64,000 nucleotides of DNA from Nakamurella lactea DSM 19367 (GCF_000426645.1 NZ_AUFT01000015.1:124001-188000); one strand, 5' to 3'; counted from the stretch's first letter, positions 25,076-33,838 are shown. The notes: generated by a model from the sequence alone, not told the origin. Numbers and translations are program-made.

Positions 25076-26353
25076 TCAGCCGGCGGCGACGCCCAAAGCC
25101 TCGTACATCAGTGACTGGTCGACCACCTTGTCCTCTGGGATCGGCTGGTCGTACTTGAGCACGCCCAACTCGATAAAGGCCTGCTGCAGCAGATCGGTGG
25201 TGCCGTCGCGGATCAACCAGTCGAAGATCGGCTCCGGTGTCTTGGCCAGCGCCTCCGGCTTGCTGTCCATCACGGTGGCGAGTTCTGCCACGAAGTCGGC
25301 GTTGTCCTTCCACCCGGGCCGGAAATAGGTGAATTGGGTGCGGGCGATCGCTCGCATCAGGGCAACGCCGGCCGGCCTGTTGGCTTCAAGCAGACTCGGC
25401 CCCGCGACGCAGCCATACAGGCTGGAGCCCACAGGTACTACGCTGCCGAGAAACTCGAACTCGGTGCTGCCGTCTTCCTTCATCAACGTCAGCCATGCCG
25501 GGGTGGTCAGTACCCCTGCGTCGATCACACCGTTCTGCAACGCGAGCGACATGTCTGTGGACGGCACTTGGGTGATGGTCACGTCCTTCAGCGACAGCCC
25601 AGCGCCCTCAAGCATCTGCTTCAGCCTGGCCATCGACGAGGTAGTGGCACCCAACGCTGAGCCGATGGTGCCGCCCTTCAGCTTTTCCAGAGTCATCCCC
25701 GGCCGGCCCCACAGACCGCCGTACTCGCCCTCAGGCTCGTAGTACTTGTTGAGTACCCATTTGACGTCGAAACCCTGTTCGATGGCATTGAAGTAGGACG
25801 AGTGAGGTCCCGAGCAGGCCAGATCGAGCTCGCCGGAGGCGATCATTGGCAGCGCGTCTGTGAACGGCAACGTGACGGTCGAGATGTCGAGATTCTCCGC
25901 CACGAACTCGCCCTTCTCGATGGCCATCATGTACAGGCCGTTGGTCTCCACACTCGCATCGCCGAACGAGACCTTCAAGGATGTCTTCTCCGCCAGCGGT
26001 TGCGCGGCCGGGGCGCCGGCGCTACAGACCGGGGACTCCGAGCCCACGGCGGTGTCGATCACCAGGGACTCGCATCCGGCGACCGTGGAGATACCGGGCG
26101 CCGCACCGGAATCGCCGGTCGCGCCGGCACCACCGGACGCAGTTCCTGCCCCGGACGTTTGGACAGCCGACCCGGATCCGTTTTCCGCCAACGATTGTGC
26201 GGTCGTGTCCGCCGCCGAGCTGTCCACGCCACTCGACGATCCCTGGGCGGTGGACCCCTGGGGCTGGCCGTCGTCAGTGTCGCTGCCACAGGAGGCCAGC
26301 AGCAGGAGCGGAACGACGGCGGCGGCCACCGTCCGGAGAATTCTTGACTTCAT
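25076..26353 (-). CDS. ABC transporter substrate-binding lipoprotein (NMT1/SsuA-like)
   Basis: The protein has 425 residues. A lipoprotein signal is clear: MKSRILR, a hydrophobic run and the lipobox LASC at about 19-22. About 100 residues of Ser/Gly/Ala/Thr-rich linker follow, unusually long, before the NMT1/THI5-type binding domain (LKVSFGDASVETNGLYMMAI to the end). Family features include FTDALPMIASGELDLACSG and GLWGRPGMTLEKLKGGTIG. Relatives bind nitrate, sulfonates, pyrimidine precursors or aromatic acids. I chose ATG 26353 (GGATGG upstream); ATG 26365 is possible. Adjacent acyl-CoA genes make an organic acid ligand more likely than a sulfonate, by inference. Confidence 0.86.
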   Translation of the reverse strand: MKSRILRTVAAAVVPLLLLASCGSDTDDGQPQGSTAQGSSSGVDSSAADTTAQSLAENGSGSAVQTSGAGTASGGAGATGDSGAAPGISTVAGCESLVIDTAVGSESPVCSAGAPAAQPLAEKTSLKVSFGDASVETNGLYMMAIEKGEFVAENLDISTVTLPFTDALPMIASGELDLACSGPHSSYFNAIEQGFDVKWVLNKYYEPEGEYGGLWGRPGMTLEKLKGGTIGSALGATTSSMARLKQMLEGAGLSLKDVTITQVPSTDMSLALQNGVIDAGVLTTPAWLTLMKEDGSTEFEFLGSVVPVGSSLYGCVAGPSLLEANRPAGVALMRAIARTQFTYFRPGWKDNADFVAELATVMDSKPEALAKTPEPIFDWLIRDGTTDLLQQAFIELGVLKYDQPIPEDKVVDQSLMYEALGVAAG

Positions 26354-26447
26354 GGTCCATCCCATCTCTGATCGTGACTGTCCAACCGCCGGGGGGTCCC
26401 GGTGGGTACTCGTGTGCTGCGATCGATACTGAGTCGTTCGCCGGTGG

Positions 26448-27341
26448 TCAGCCGCCCAATCCACGGAGCCGGGCTCGGTCCGCAGCCATCCACGGCGTGG
26501 CCCACCGCCCCAGCCCGGTGACCACCGCAGCCAGAATCACGCCCATCAGGGCCACCAGCAGGATCCCGGCATACATCCAGCCGTAGATGAACAGCGCCCT
26601 CGAGTGAAAGATGAGGTACCCAAGCCCCGAGTCGCCGACAACAAACTCGGCGGCGACGATCACCAGGATGGCGATCGTCATCCCCACTCGGAGGCTGACG
26701 AACAGGTTCGGCAGCGCTGCCGGGATCGTCACGTGCCGCAGGGTGGCCACCCGGCCCAGGCCCAGCGACTGGGCCGACTCACCGAAACCGCCCGGGATCG
26801 ATACCACCGCCTCCATCGTGCCGATCCACACGAAGAAGAAGACCGTCACAGCGATCAGCGCGATCATCGGCGGTTCCCCGAAGCCGAGGATCGACAAGAA
26901 CACCGGCAGCAGCGTGATCTTTGGGACCACATACAAGCCGTTGAGCGTCGGTTCCAGCGCAGCCCGGATCCGCGGACTGGTACCCATAACCACGCCGACA
27001 AAAAGACCGACCGCGGCTCCGATCGGATACCCGATGAGGATCCGCCGTAGGGTGGCCCAGACGTGACGCTGCAATTCGCCGTCGCGGGCCAGGTTCACCA
27101 TCTCCCCCAGCGCAGTGGTCGGCGCCGGGAACGTGCGGTGATCGATCAGTCCCGTCCGTGAACTGACCTCCCACAGGGCCAGCAGTACCAACGGGACACC
27201 GATGGCCAACCCAGTGTTAATCAACCGGTGACGACGCTCATAAACCCGTTGACCCTGGATCGATCGCGCCGGCTGGCGGCGCAGTGCAACAACAAAGTCG
27301 TCGCGCACCGGCGTGGTGTCGGAACTCATGCCTGCGCTCAC
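26448..27341 (-). CDS. ABC transporter permease (SsuC/TauC type)
   Basis: The protein has 297 residues and about six membrane helices, starting LINTGLAIGVPLVLLALW (about 40-57). The BPD-type permease loop, with EAVVSIPGGFGESAQSLGLG followed by IPAALPNLF, contacts the ATPase. The GTG at 27341 overlaps the ATPase stop as GTGA and is preceded by GAAGGG, so it is preferred to the internal ATG at 27329. It forms the membrane channel of the importer with the ATPase upstream and the lipoprotein downstream. Confidence 0.9.
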   Translation of the reverse strand: MSAGMSSDTTPVRDDFVVALRRQPARSIQGQRVYERRHRLINTGLAIGVPLVLLALWEVSSRTGLIDHRTFPAPTTALGEMVNLARDGELQRHVWATLRRILIGYPIGAAVGLFVGVVMGTSPRIRAALEPTLNGLYVVPKITLLPVFLSILGFGEPPMIALIAVTVFFFVWIGTMEAVVSIPGGFGESAQSLGLGRVATLRHVTIPAALPNLFVSLRVGMTIAILVIVAAEFVVGDSGLGYLIFHSRALFIYGWMYAGILLVALMGVILAAVVTGLGRWATPWMAADRARLRGLGG

Positions 27342-28183
27342 CGGCCCTTCGTCGTCTGTGGGCGGGACACCTGGCCCTTGAGGTGCTCCCACAAGGTGCC
27401 CCGCAAGGTGTTGAACTCCAGGGATTCTCGGATCGAGGCGTCCCGGTCCCGAGGGAAGGGCACTTCGACGTCGTCGAGTACCGTCCCCGGCCGGCTACTC
27501 ATCACGATCACCCGATGGCTGAGGAATATCGCCTCCTCCAGGCTGTGGGTGACGAATACGACGGTCCGTCCCACGTCCTGCTGCGCGATGGTCAACAGAT
27601 CCTCCTGCAGCAACTGTCGCAGTGAGGCGTCCAGTGAGGCAAAGGGCTCGTCCATCAACAAGACGTCCGGCTCTGTGGCAAGGGCGCGAGCAATGGCCAC
27701 CCGCTGCTTCATGCCGCCGGACAGCGTTGACGGGTATGCCTTCTGGAAGCTCTCCAGTCCCATCCGTTCCAGCCAGTGCACCGCCCGAGAACGGGCGGTC
27801 GGCGCGTCGACACCCTGCGCGCGCAAAGCCAGGGCGACGTTGTCAAGCACCGTCTTCCAGGGGAAGATGCCGAAATCCTGGAATACGGTGGCGATCGTTG
27901 GCGGACGTCCGTCCGGGGTAGCGATGGTGAATTCACCCTCTGTCGGGGTGAGTAGGCCGGCGATCAGCTTGACCAGAGTCGACTTGCCGCACCCGGACGG
28001 TCCCACGAGCGAGACAAATTGTCCGGCCCCGATGGTCAGCGAAACCGGGCCTAACGCGTGCACCTCCGAGCGGCGACTACGGAAGACCCGCGTCACCGAC
28101 TCCGCCCGCAGTTCCGCCCTGCCCATCGGACGGTCGAGGTTGCTGTCGGTACTCAACCGGCGGACCTTAACGGCGTCACCCAA
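27338..28183 (-). CDS. ABC transporter ATP-binding protein (SsuB/TauB type)
   Basis: This 281-residue ATPase has all ABC motifs: Walker A GPSGCGKST (about 61-69), Q-loop VFQDFGIFPW, signature LSGGMKQR, Walker B VLLMDEPFASLD and the switch His in VTHSLEEA. The start is TTG 28183, strongly supported by GAGGAGG 8 bases upstream. It heads a likely six-gene minus-strand operon running to 20832: ATPase, permease, lipoprotein, ADP-forming acyl-CoA synthetase, CoA-transferase, crotonase. Confidence 0.92.
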   Translation of the reverse strand: MGDAVKVRRLSTDSNLDRPMGRAELRAESVTRVFRSRRSEVHALGPVSLTIGAGQFVSLVGPSGCGKSTLVKLIAGLLTPTEGEFTIATPDGRPPTIATVFQDFGIFPWKTVLDNVALALRAQGVDAPTARSRAVHWLERMGLESFQKAYPSTLSGGMKQRVAIARALATEPDVLLMDEPFASLDASLRQLLQEDLLTIAQQDVGRTVVFVTHSLEEAIFLSHRVIVMSSRPGTVLDDVEVPFPRDRDASIRESLEFNTLRGTLWEHLKGQVSRPQTTKGR

Positions 28184-28317
28184 CGTCGTCGCCTCCTCGC
28201 GAAACGAACATCACAATTTCGGTGCGTGCTTGGCTCAAACTATCCACTCTTCTCCGGAACGTCAACAGAGACAGGCGCTGTTTGTCGCTGGGAGTGTTGA
28301 GCAATTGCGCCCCGATC

Positions 28318-28330
28318 GCCTACTGTAGGC
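28318..28330. promoter_or_regulatory. Short perfect palindrome upstream of an acyl-CoA dehydrogenase
   Basis: GCCTAC-T-GTAGGC occupies 28318-28330, 29 bases before the GTG of the plus-strand dehydrogenase, in the 176-base divergent gap facing the ABC importer operon. It is followed by CTAAT...ATTAG half-repeats (28333-28351). It is a candidate operator near the transcription start. Confidence 0.4.
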
Positions 28331-28359
28331 ATCTAATAGCTCACTAATTAGGAGGCTGT

Positions 28360-29526
28360 GTGGACAGCTCAGACTTCGCGAAGATCCTCGAATCGGTCCG
28401 GACCTGGGTACACGAACGCGTGCTCCCCCTGGAGGATCGGATCGAGTCGGACGACTGCGTGCCCGATGCTGTCGTCCAGGAGGCCAAAGACATGGGCCTT
28501 TTCGGCTTCGCACTGCCGGCCTGGGCAGGAGGGTTGGGCCTGTCGATGAGCGAAGAGGTGCGCTTGGTCTTCGAACTGGGATACACGACTCCAGCTCTGC
28601 GCTCGCTGTTCGGCACCAACAATGGCATTGCCGGGCAGACTCTGGTGCATGGCGCGACCAGGCAACAACAGCGGGATCACCTGCCGGCGATGGCCACCGG
28701 GGAGCGAATCGCCTCGTTCGCTCTCACAGAGGAGGCGGCCGGTTCGGACCCCGCTTCCCTGCGCACTCTCGCCGTTCGAGACGGATCCGGCTGGATCCTC
28801 AACGGCAGCAAGCGATACATCACCAATGCCCCGGTGGCTGACCTGTTCGTGGTCTTCGCCCGCACCGACACTCAACAGACGAGCGGCCGCGGAATCTCGG
28901 TGTTCCTGGTGCCCAGCGACAGGCCCGGGCTCTCGGTCGGGCCCAAGGACGGGAAGATGGGGCAGCGCGGCGCGTGGACTGCCGATGTCCATTTCGCCGA
29001 CGTGCGGCTGTCCGATGATCAGCTGCTCGGTGGCCAAGACCAGCTGAATAACGGCTACCGGCTGGCGTTGTCCAGCCTCGGCCATGGTCGTTTGCACATC
29101 GCCGCCCTGTGCACCGGCTTGATCCGCCGGCTCATCGACGAGGCCAGAACGTATGCCAACGAACGCATACAGGGGGGGCGGCCAATCTCCCAGCACCAGC
29201 TGATCCTGGAGATGCTGGCTGACATGTCCACCGACTATCGGGCCAGCCGAGCACTGGTGCTGGACGCCGCCGACCTGTACGACCAGGGTGCCGACACTAA
29301 GGTGGGGCCGGCGCAGGCCAAGTACTTCGCCAGCGAGGCGCTGGCCAGGGCAGCCGACCGGGCCGTTCAGATCCACGGCGGGTCCGGCTACATGCACGGC
29401 GTCCCTGTCGAGCGGTTCTACCGCGATGCCAGGCTGTTCCGGATCTACGAAGGGACTTCGGAGATCCAGAAGCTGATCATCGGTCGGGCAGCGACACAGG
29501 GGAACATCGGGCTGCCGGTCGACTGA
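28360..29526 (+). CDS. Acyl-CoA dehydrogenase
   Basis: This 388-residue FAD-dependent dehydrogenase shows FALTEEAAGSD and YITNAPVADLFVVFA (beta domain, about 121-170), the IQGGRPISQHQ segment, VQIHGGSGYMHGVPVERFYRD and the C-terminal IYEGTSEIQ with catalytic Glu364. The start is GTG 28360 after TAGGAGG. It is monocistronic: a strong hairpin overlaps its stop codon and the next gene converges. It lies opposite the ABC importer operon, so it may share control and substrate with it. Chain length or branching of the acyl group cannot be read. Confidence 0.9.
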   Translation: MDSSDFAKILESVRTWVHERVLPLEDRIESDDCVPDAVVQEAKDMGLFGFALPAWAGGLGLSMSEEVRLVFELGYTTPALRSLFGTNNGIAGQTLVHGATRQQQRDHLPAMATGERIASFALTEEAAGSDPASLRTLAVRDGSGWILNGSKRYITNAPVADLFVVFARTDTQQTSGRGISVFLVPSDRPGLSVGPKDGKMGQRGAWTADVHFADVRLSDDQLLGGQDQLNNGYRLALSSLGHGRLHIAALCTGLIRRLIDEARTYANERIQGGRPISQHQLILEMLADMSTDYRASRALVLDAADLYDQGADTKVGPAQAKYFASEALARAADRAVQIHGGSGYMHGVPVERFYRDARLFRIYEGTSEIQKLIIGRAATQGNIGLPVD

Positions 29527-29536
29527 CCGGCAGCCC
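29509..29536. terminator. Strong bidirectional terminator overlapping a stop codon
   Basis: GGGCTGCCGGTC (29509-29520) and its exact complement (29525-29536) form a 12-bp stem with a 4-base loop GACT. The plus-strand dehydrogenase ends inside it at 29526, and the minus-strand thiolase ends just beyond at 29539. Confidence 0.85.
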
Positions 29537-29538
29537 GC

Positions 29539-30756
29539 TCAGCGGACCGATTCCAATACCATCGCAATCCCTTGGCCGCCGCCGATGCAGAGCGTCACCA
29601 GGGCGTATCTCGCGTCGCGGCGGCGCAACTCGTGGGTGACGGTCGCAAGGATGCGGCCGCCGGTGGCTCCCACCGGATGGCCCAAGCTGATTCCGGAGCC
29701 ACTGACGTTCAGCCGCTCGAAATCGTCAGCCCCAAATCCCCAACTGCGAGTCACCGCTAGCACCTGCGCCGCGAAGGCTTCGTTCACCTCGATCAGATCC
29801 ATGTCCGACAGTTGCAGGCCTGCCTGTTGTAGGGCCGAGGCTGACGCCGGCACCGGACCGATACCCATCGTGCGGGGCGGCACCCCGGACACTGAACACG
29901 AGACGATCCTGGCGATCGGGGTGATACCGAGACGGTCGGCGGTGTCCGCCGCGGTCACCAAACACGCCGAAGCGCCGTCGTTCTGGCCACTGGCGTTGCC
30001 GGCCGTGACGGTCGCTCCGGGATCCGCGTGGGCCAGCACCGGCCGCAACCCGGTGAGCTTCTCCAGGCTGATGTCGCGTCGAGGGTGCTCGTCCAGAGTA
30101 ATCAGCCGCTCTTGCTGACGCTCGAAGACCGAGACCGCGACGATCTCGTCGTCGAACCGCCCCGCGTCCTGGGCCTGCAGCGCCCTGCGGTGCGATTCCA
30201 AGGCCAACTCGTCTTGCTCACGGCGCAGGATCTGGAACTCGCGACGGAGATTCTCCGCGGTTTCCAGCATCCCGCCCGGCACCGGGTGGTTGCGCCCGCC
30301 AGCCGTCACCCTGCCTCGACCCAGCGCGTCGTGGAGGGTGGCGTCGCCGGCGCGGGTTCCCCATCGCTGGCCAGTGGTGTAGTACACGGCGTTCGACATA
30401 CTTTCCGCCCCACCGGCGATCACTATCCTGGCCTCGCCGGCCCGGACGGCGTTCGCGGCCTGGGAGACGGCCTGGATGCCGCTGCCGCAACGGCGGTCGA
30501 CCTGCATACCCGGCACAGACACGGGGAGTCCTGCGTCAAGGGCGACGACCCGGCCCAGGGCCGGGGCCTCCATCGTCGGGTAGCAGTGCCCCATCACGAC
30601 GTCGTTCACCATATCCGGATCCACGCCGGTGCGGCGCAGCACCTCCCGCACCACTACCGCGCCGAGGTCGGCGGCCTCCAGCGAGCGCAGGTCGCCGCCG
30701 AACCTGCCGACTGGGGTGCGAACAGGTTCGCAGATCACGATGTCTTTGGTGTCCAT
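29539..30756 (-). CDS. Acetyl-CoA acyltransferase (thiolase)
   Basis: This 405-residue thiolase cleaves a 3-oxoacyl-CoA with CoA. Nucleophile Cys90 is in DRRCGSG, the NEAFAAQVL loop is present, catalytic His is in GHPVGATG and the second Cys in CIGGGQG. ATG 30756 starts the familiar DIVICEPVRTPVGRFGG. The length is normal. It follows the CaiB gene at 30802-32010 on the same strand, 45 bases away, suggesting a two-gene unit that charges an acid and later thiolyses the chain. Confidence 0.92.
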   Translation of the reverse strand: MDTKDIVICEPVRTPVGRFGGDLRSLEAADLGAVVVREVLRRTGVDPDMVNDVVMGHCYPTMEAPALGRVVALDAGLPVSVPGMQVDRRCGSGIQAVSQAANAVRAGEARIVIAGGAESMSNAVYYTTGQRWGTRAGDATLHDALGRGRVTAGGRNHPVPGGMLETAENLRREFQILRREQDELALESHRRALQAQDAGRFDDEIVAVSVFERQQERLITLDEHPRRDISLEKLTGLRPVLAHADPGATVTAGNASGQNDGASACLVTAADTADRLGITPIARIVSCSVSGVPPRTMGIGPVPASASALQQAGLQLSDMDLIEVNEAFAAQVLAVTRSWGFGADDFERLNVSGSGISLGHPVGATGGRILATVTHELRRRDARYALVTLCIGGGQGIAMVLESVR

Positions 30757-30801
30757 GGCTTTCCCTAACTCTCGGTGCCGTCGTCTGTGCCTAATGCGCC
30801 C

Positions 30802-32010
30802 TTATTCGGCGCCCCGGGGACCGGATCCGATGACTCCGGCACTACGCCACTCCTGCAGTTCTGCCGAGGAGTAGCCGCACTCGCGCAACACCGACTCGGT
30901 GTGCGCCCCGAGTGCTGGCACGTCGCCCAATCGGAAACTCCAGCCTGGCACTTGCGGGACGGGCAGCAGCGCAGCTACCGGTCCCACCTCGGTGCCGATC
31001 TCTTGCCAACGTCCGCGGTCGACCAGCTGCGGATGTGTGAGCAGTTCTCGCGGCGTGTTCATCCGACCGTGGGCGACCCCGGCTCGCTCCAGAACCGTGC
31101 ATGCCTCATCGAGGGTCAACTGCTGCACGGCATCCGCCACCAGTCCGTGGATCTGCTCGCGATGCTCCGCCCGATTCTTCGCCCCGAGGTGGTCTGGAAC
31201 GTCCACCAGATCCGGGCGGTGCAGCAGTTCGACGCACAGCCGGCCCCACTCGCCGTCGTTCTGACACCCGAGCACCAACTGCTGTCCGTCGGAGGTTTCG
31301 AAGGCCCCGTACGGCACGATGGCATGGTGGCCGACGCCGTAGGGACGGTGGTCCTGCCCGGTGTAACGGGCGTAGTACAGGCTGTAGCCCATCCAGTCGG
31401 CCATGGCGTCGAACATGCTCACCGAGATGGGAGTACCGCGTCCGGTGCCCGCCCGCTCGAGCAGAGCGGCCAGCACGGTCGAGTAGGCGTACATTCCGAC
31501 CGCGATGTCGGCGACCGCAATGCCGGGTTTGGCCGGCGCGCCAGGGGTGCCGGTGATCGCCACCGACCCGGTCTCCGCCTGCACCACCAGGTCATAGGCA
31601 CGCCGACCGGACATCGGCCCGTCCTGGCCAAACCCGGAGATATCTACCGCGACCACAGTCGGATGTCGTGCCACCACGTCGGCGGCGGCCAGCCCGTATC
31701 GGGCGGCGACGCCGGGGCCGAGGTTCTGGACATAGATGTCGGAGCGGGTCAGCAATCGTTCGAGCGCCTGTCGGCCCTGCTCGGACCTGGTGTCGAGTTC
31801 GATGGATTCCTTGCCCCGGTTGAGCCAGACGAAATAGGTCGCCAGGCCGTTGACGTGATCGTCGTAAGCGCGACCAAAGTCGCCCCTGCCCGGACGTTCG
31901 ATCTTGATCACCCGGGCACCGAGGTCGGCGAAGTGTCGGGTCGCCAGAGGGGCGGACACCGCCTGCTCGATCGACACGACGGTCAAGTTCCGCAACGGCA
32001 GTGATCCCAT
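30802..32010 (-). CDS. CaiB/BaiF CoA-transferase, itaconate/citramalate-type relatives
   Basis: This 402-residue family III CoA-transferase begins LTVVSIEQAVSAPLATRHFADLG and carries FVWLNRGKESIELD, YVQNLGPGVAARYGL, and AYDLVVQAETG with the presumed catalytic Asp140. The opening recalls the mycobacterial itaconate/dicarboxylate CoA-transferases, which would fit the citramalyl-CoA lyase at 4461-5408; this is from memory and unproven. ATG 32010 follows GGAGGTG. Its promoter shares a divergent gap with the SDR gene, where a 9-3-9 palindrome lies at 32066-32086. Confidence 0.87.
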   Translation of the reverse strand: MGSLPLRNLTVVSIEQAVSAPLATRHFADLGARVIKIERPGRGDFGRAYDDHVNGLATYFVWLNRGKESIELDTRSEQGRQALERLLTRSDIYVQNLGPGVAARYGLAAADVVARHPTVVAVDISGFGQDGPMSGRRAYDLVVQAETGSVAITGTPGAPAKPGIAVADIAVGMYAYSTVLAALLERAGTGRGTPISVSMFDAMADWMGYSLYYARYTGQDHRPYGVGHHAIVPYGAFETSDGQQLVLGCQNDGEWGRLCVELLHRPDLVDVPDHLGAKNRAEHREQIHGLVADAVQQLTLDEACTVLERAGVAHGRMNTPRELLTHPQLVDRGRWQEIGTEVGPVAALLPVPQVPGWSFRLGDVPALGAHTESVLRECGYSSAELQEWRSAGVIGSGPRGAE

Positions 32011-32065
32011 CGACACCTCCTGTGCAGCAGCGCATTGGGGCTGACTCCGCACCCGCGGGCCAGCT

Positions 32066-32086
32066 AATATGTATAAGATACATATT
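32066..32086. promoter_or_regulatory. Perfect 9-3-9 palindrome in a divergent promoter
   Basis: AATATGTAT (32066-32074), spacer AAG, and ATACATATT (32078-32086) form an exact inverted repeat in very GC-rich surroundings. It lies between the divergent CoA-transferase (minus, from 32010) and SDR (plus, from 32137) genes, 56 and 51 bases from the two starts. It is a good candidate operator for a dimeric repressor controlling both. Confidence 0.65.
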
Positions 32087-32136
32087 CTTAGGAGCGCAGC
32101 GAGCAGCGCCCCCTGCGCAAGGCGGAAGGAGCCCGC

Positions 32137-32994
32137 GTGGAAGTCCGTTCAGTCCCCGGAGACGCCGTACCGCGCACACTCAAGGGCCGTACCGTCGTAA
32201 TCTCGGGTGGAAGCCGGGGCATCGGGTTGGCCATACTGCTCGCCGCAGCCCGGCGCGGTGCTAATGCGGTGATCTTGGCCAAGACCGACACCCCGGATCC
32301 CCGGCTACCCGGCACCGTGCACACGGCGACGCAGCAGGTCCAAGACGTCGGTGGCCGTGCGGTAGCGGTGGTCGGCGACGTCCGCAATGAGGACGACGTA
32401 CAGCGTGCGGTCGACGCCGCGATCACGGAGTTCGGCGGGATCGACATCTGCATCAACAACGCCAGTGTGCTCAACAAATCCGGCACGGCTGACATCGATC
32501 TGCGACGGTTCGATCTGATGCAGCAGGTGAATGTCCGCGGCACCTTCTGCATGACAAGGGCGGCCCTGCCGGCGTTGCGGCGCTCCGACCGGGCCCGCAT
32601 CCTGACCCTGTCCCCACCTCTGAATCTGGCGCCGCAGTGGCTGGGCAAATTCCCGGCCTACACGCTGGCCAAGTACGGCATGACACTGCTGACTCTGGGC
32701 TGGGCTGCGGAGTTCGCCGCCGACGGCATCGATGCGAATTGCCTCTGGCCGCAAACCAGAATCGCCACCGCCGTCGTGCAAAATCTGCTCGGCGGCGCCC
32801 AAGCCATTGCTACCTCCAGGGACCCGAGCATCGTCGCCGACGCCGCGATGGTGCTCCTAGAACGCGAACAGGGAGCCACCACCGGACAGGCCCTGATCGA
32901 CGCCGAGGTGCTCGCGGCCGCCGGCATCGACGACCTGACCCGCTACGGCGGCGGCCCACACCCCACCCTGGATCTGTATGTCGATACGCCCTAG
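32137..32994 (+). CDS. Short-chain dehydrogenase, HSDL2-like
   Basis: The protein has 285 residues and a classical SDR Rossmann fold. The cofactor motif is SGGSRGIGLAI (about 24-34), followed by NNAS, a Ser in LTLSPPLNL and YTLAKYG as the catalytic Tyr-Lys. ILAKTDTPDPRLPGT and LWPQTRIATA are blocks shared with hydroxysteroid dehydrogenase-like protein 2 rather than with FabG. The start is GTG 32137 after GGAAGGAG. It overlaps the following crotonase gene by 17 bases, so they are co-translated. The hydroxyacyl or carbonyl substrate is unknown. Confidence 0.88.
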   Translation: MEVRSVPGDAVPRTLKGRTVVISGGSRGIGLAILLAAARRGANAVILAKTDTPDPRLPGTVHTATQQVQDVGGRAVAVVGDVRNEDDVQRAVDAAITEFGGIDICINNASVLNKSGTADIDLRRFDLMQQVNVRGTFCMTRAALPALRRSDRARILTLSPPLNLAPQWLGKFPAYTLAKYGMTLLTLGWAAEFAADGIDANCLWPQTRIATAVVQNLLGGAQAIATSRDPSIVADAAMVLLEREQGATTGQALIDAEVLAAAGIDDLTRYGGGPHPTLDLYVDTP

Positions 32995-33835
32995 GAAGTT
33001 CAACGACCGCGAGTACACCGATCTCCGCTCCGATCTGCAGGACCGGGTGCTGATCGTGACCCTGGACCGGCCGGACCGCCTCAACGCCTACACCCCGCAG
33101 ATGGGCGCCGAACTGCTCGACGTGCTTGACGTGGCCGACGCCGACGACGTCGTGCGGGCGGTCGTCCTGACCGGGGCCGGGCGGGCATTCTGCGCCGGGG
33201 CCGACCTCGCAGCCGGCGCCGAACGGTTCCACTACGCCGAAGGCATCGAGCACGAGGATCCCGGCGGCCAAATCACCCTCCGCATGTTCAACTCGCGCAA
33301 GCCGCTGCTCGTCGCCCTCAACGGCCCGGCCGTGGGAATCGGCGCGACGCTGCCATTGGCGGCCGACGTGCGGTTGATGTCAACCACGGCCCACGTCAGC
33401 TACAACTTCGCCCGGATCGGCATCATTCCGGAAGCGGCCTCGGGATGGTTCCTGCCAACGGTCGTGGGGATCTCGCGTGCCCTGGAATGGACAATGAGTG
33501 GTCGGCGCATCACCCCCGACGAAGCACTGGCCGCCGGGCTCGTGGCCTCCGTACACCCGCCCGACGAGTTGCTGCCCGCTGCGCTGGACACCGCCCACCG
33601 GATCATCGACCACACCGCGCCGGTCTCCGTGGCGATGACCCGCCAGCTGCTCTGGCGAACCGCTGGGGCGACGGATCCCCGGTGGGCACAACGGCTGTCC
33701 TCCCGCTTGATGCAGGACCGAGGCCGGTCCGACGATGCCAGAGAAGGCATCACCGCGTTTCTCGACAAGCGGCCGGCTCGGTTCCTGGACCGGGTCTCGA
33801 CGAACATGCCACGCTGGCTCGACAACGATCGGTAG
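32978..33835 (+). CDS. Enoyl-CoA hydratase/isomerase family protein
   Basis: This 285-residue crotonase has VTLDRPDRLNAYTPQM, FCAGADLAAG (oxyanion hole), LNGPAVGIGATLPLAADVR and the active-site FARIGIIPEAASGWFLP with Glu. The Glu144 position is non-Glu (GIGATL). This is the form common in actinobacterial hydratases annotated as EchA paralogues. ATG 32978 lies within the SDR reading frame (17-base overlap). A hairpin closes the two-gene unit at 33839-33856. Confidence 0.88.
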   Translation: MSIRPRKFNDREYTDLRSDLQDRVLIVTLDRPDRLNAYTPQMGAELLDVLDVADADDVVRAVVLTGAGRAFCAGADLAAGAERFHYAEGIEHEDPGGQITLRMFNSRKPLLVALNGPAVGIGATLPLAADVRLMSTTAHVSYNFARIGIIPEAASGWFLPTVVGISRALEWTMSGRRITPDEALAAGLVASVHPPDELLPAALDTAHRIIDHTAPVSVAMTRQLLWRTAGATDPRWAQRLSSRLMQDRGRSDDAREGITAFLDKRPARFLDRVSTNMPRWLDNDR

Positions 33836-33838
33836 CCT

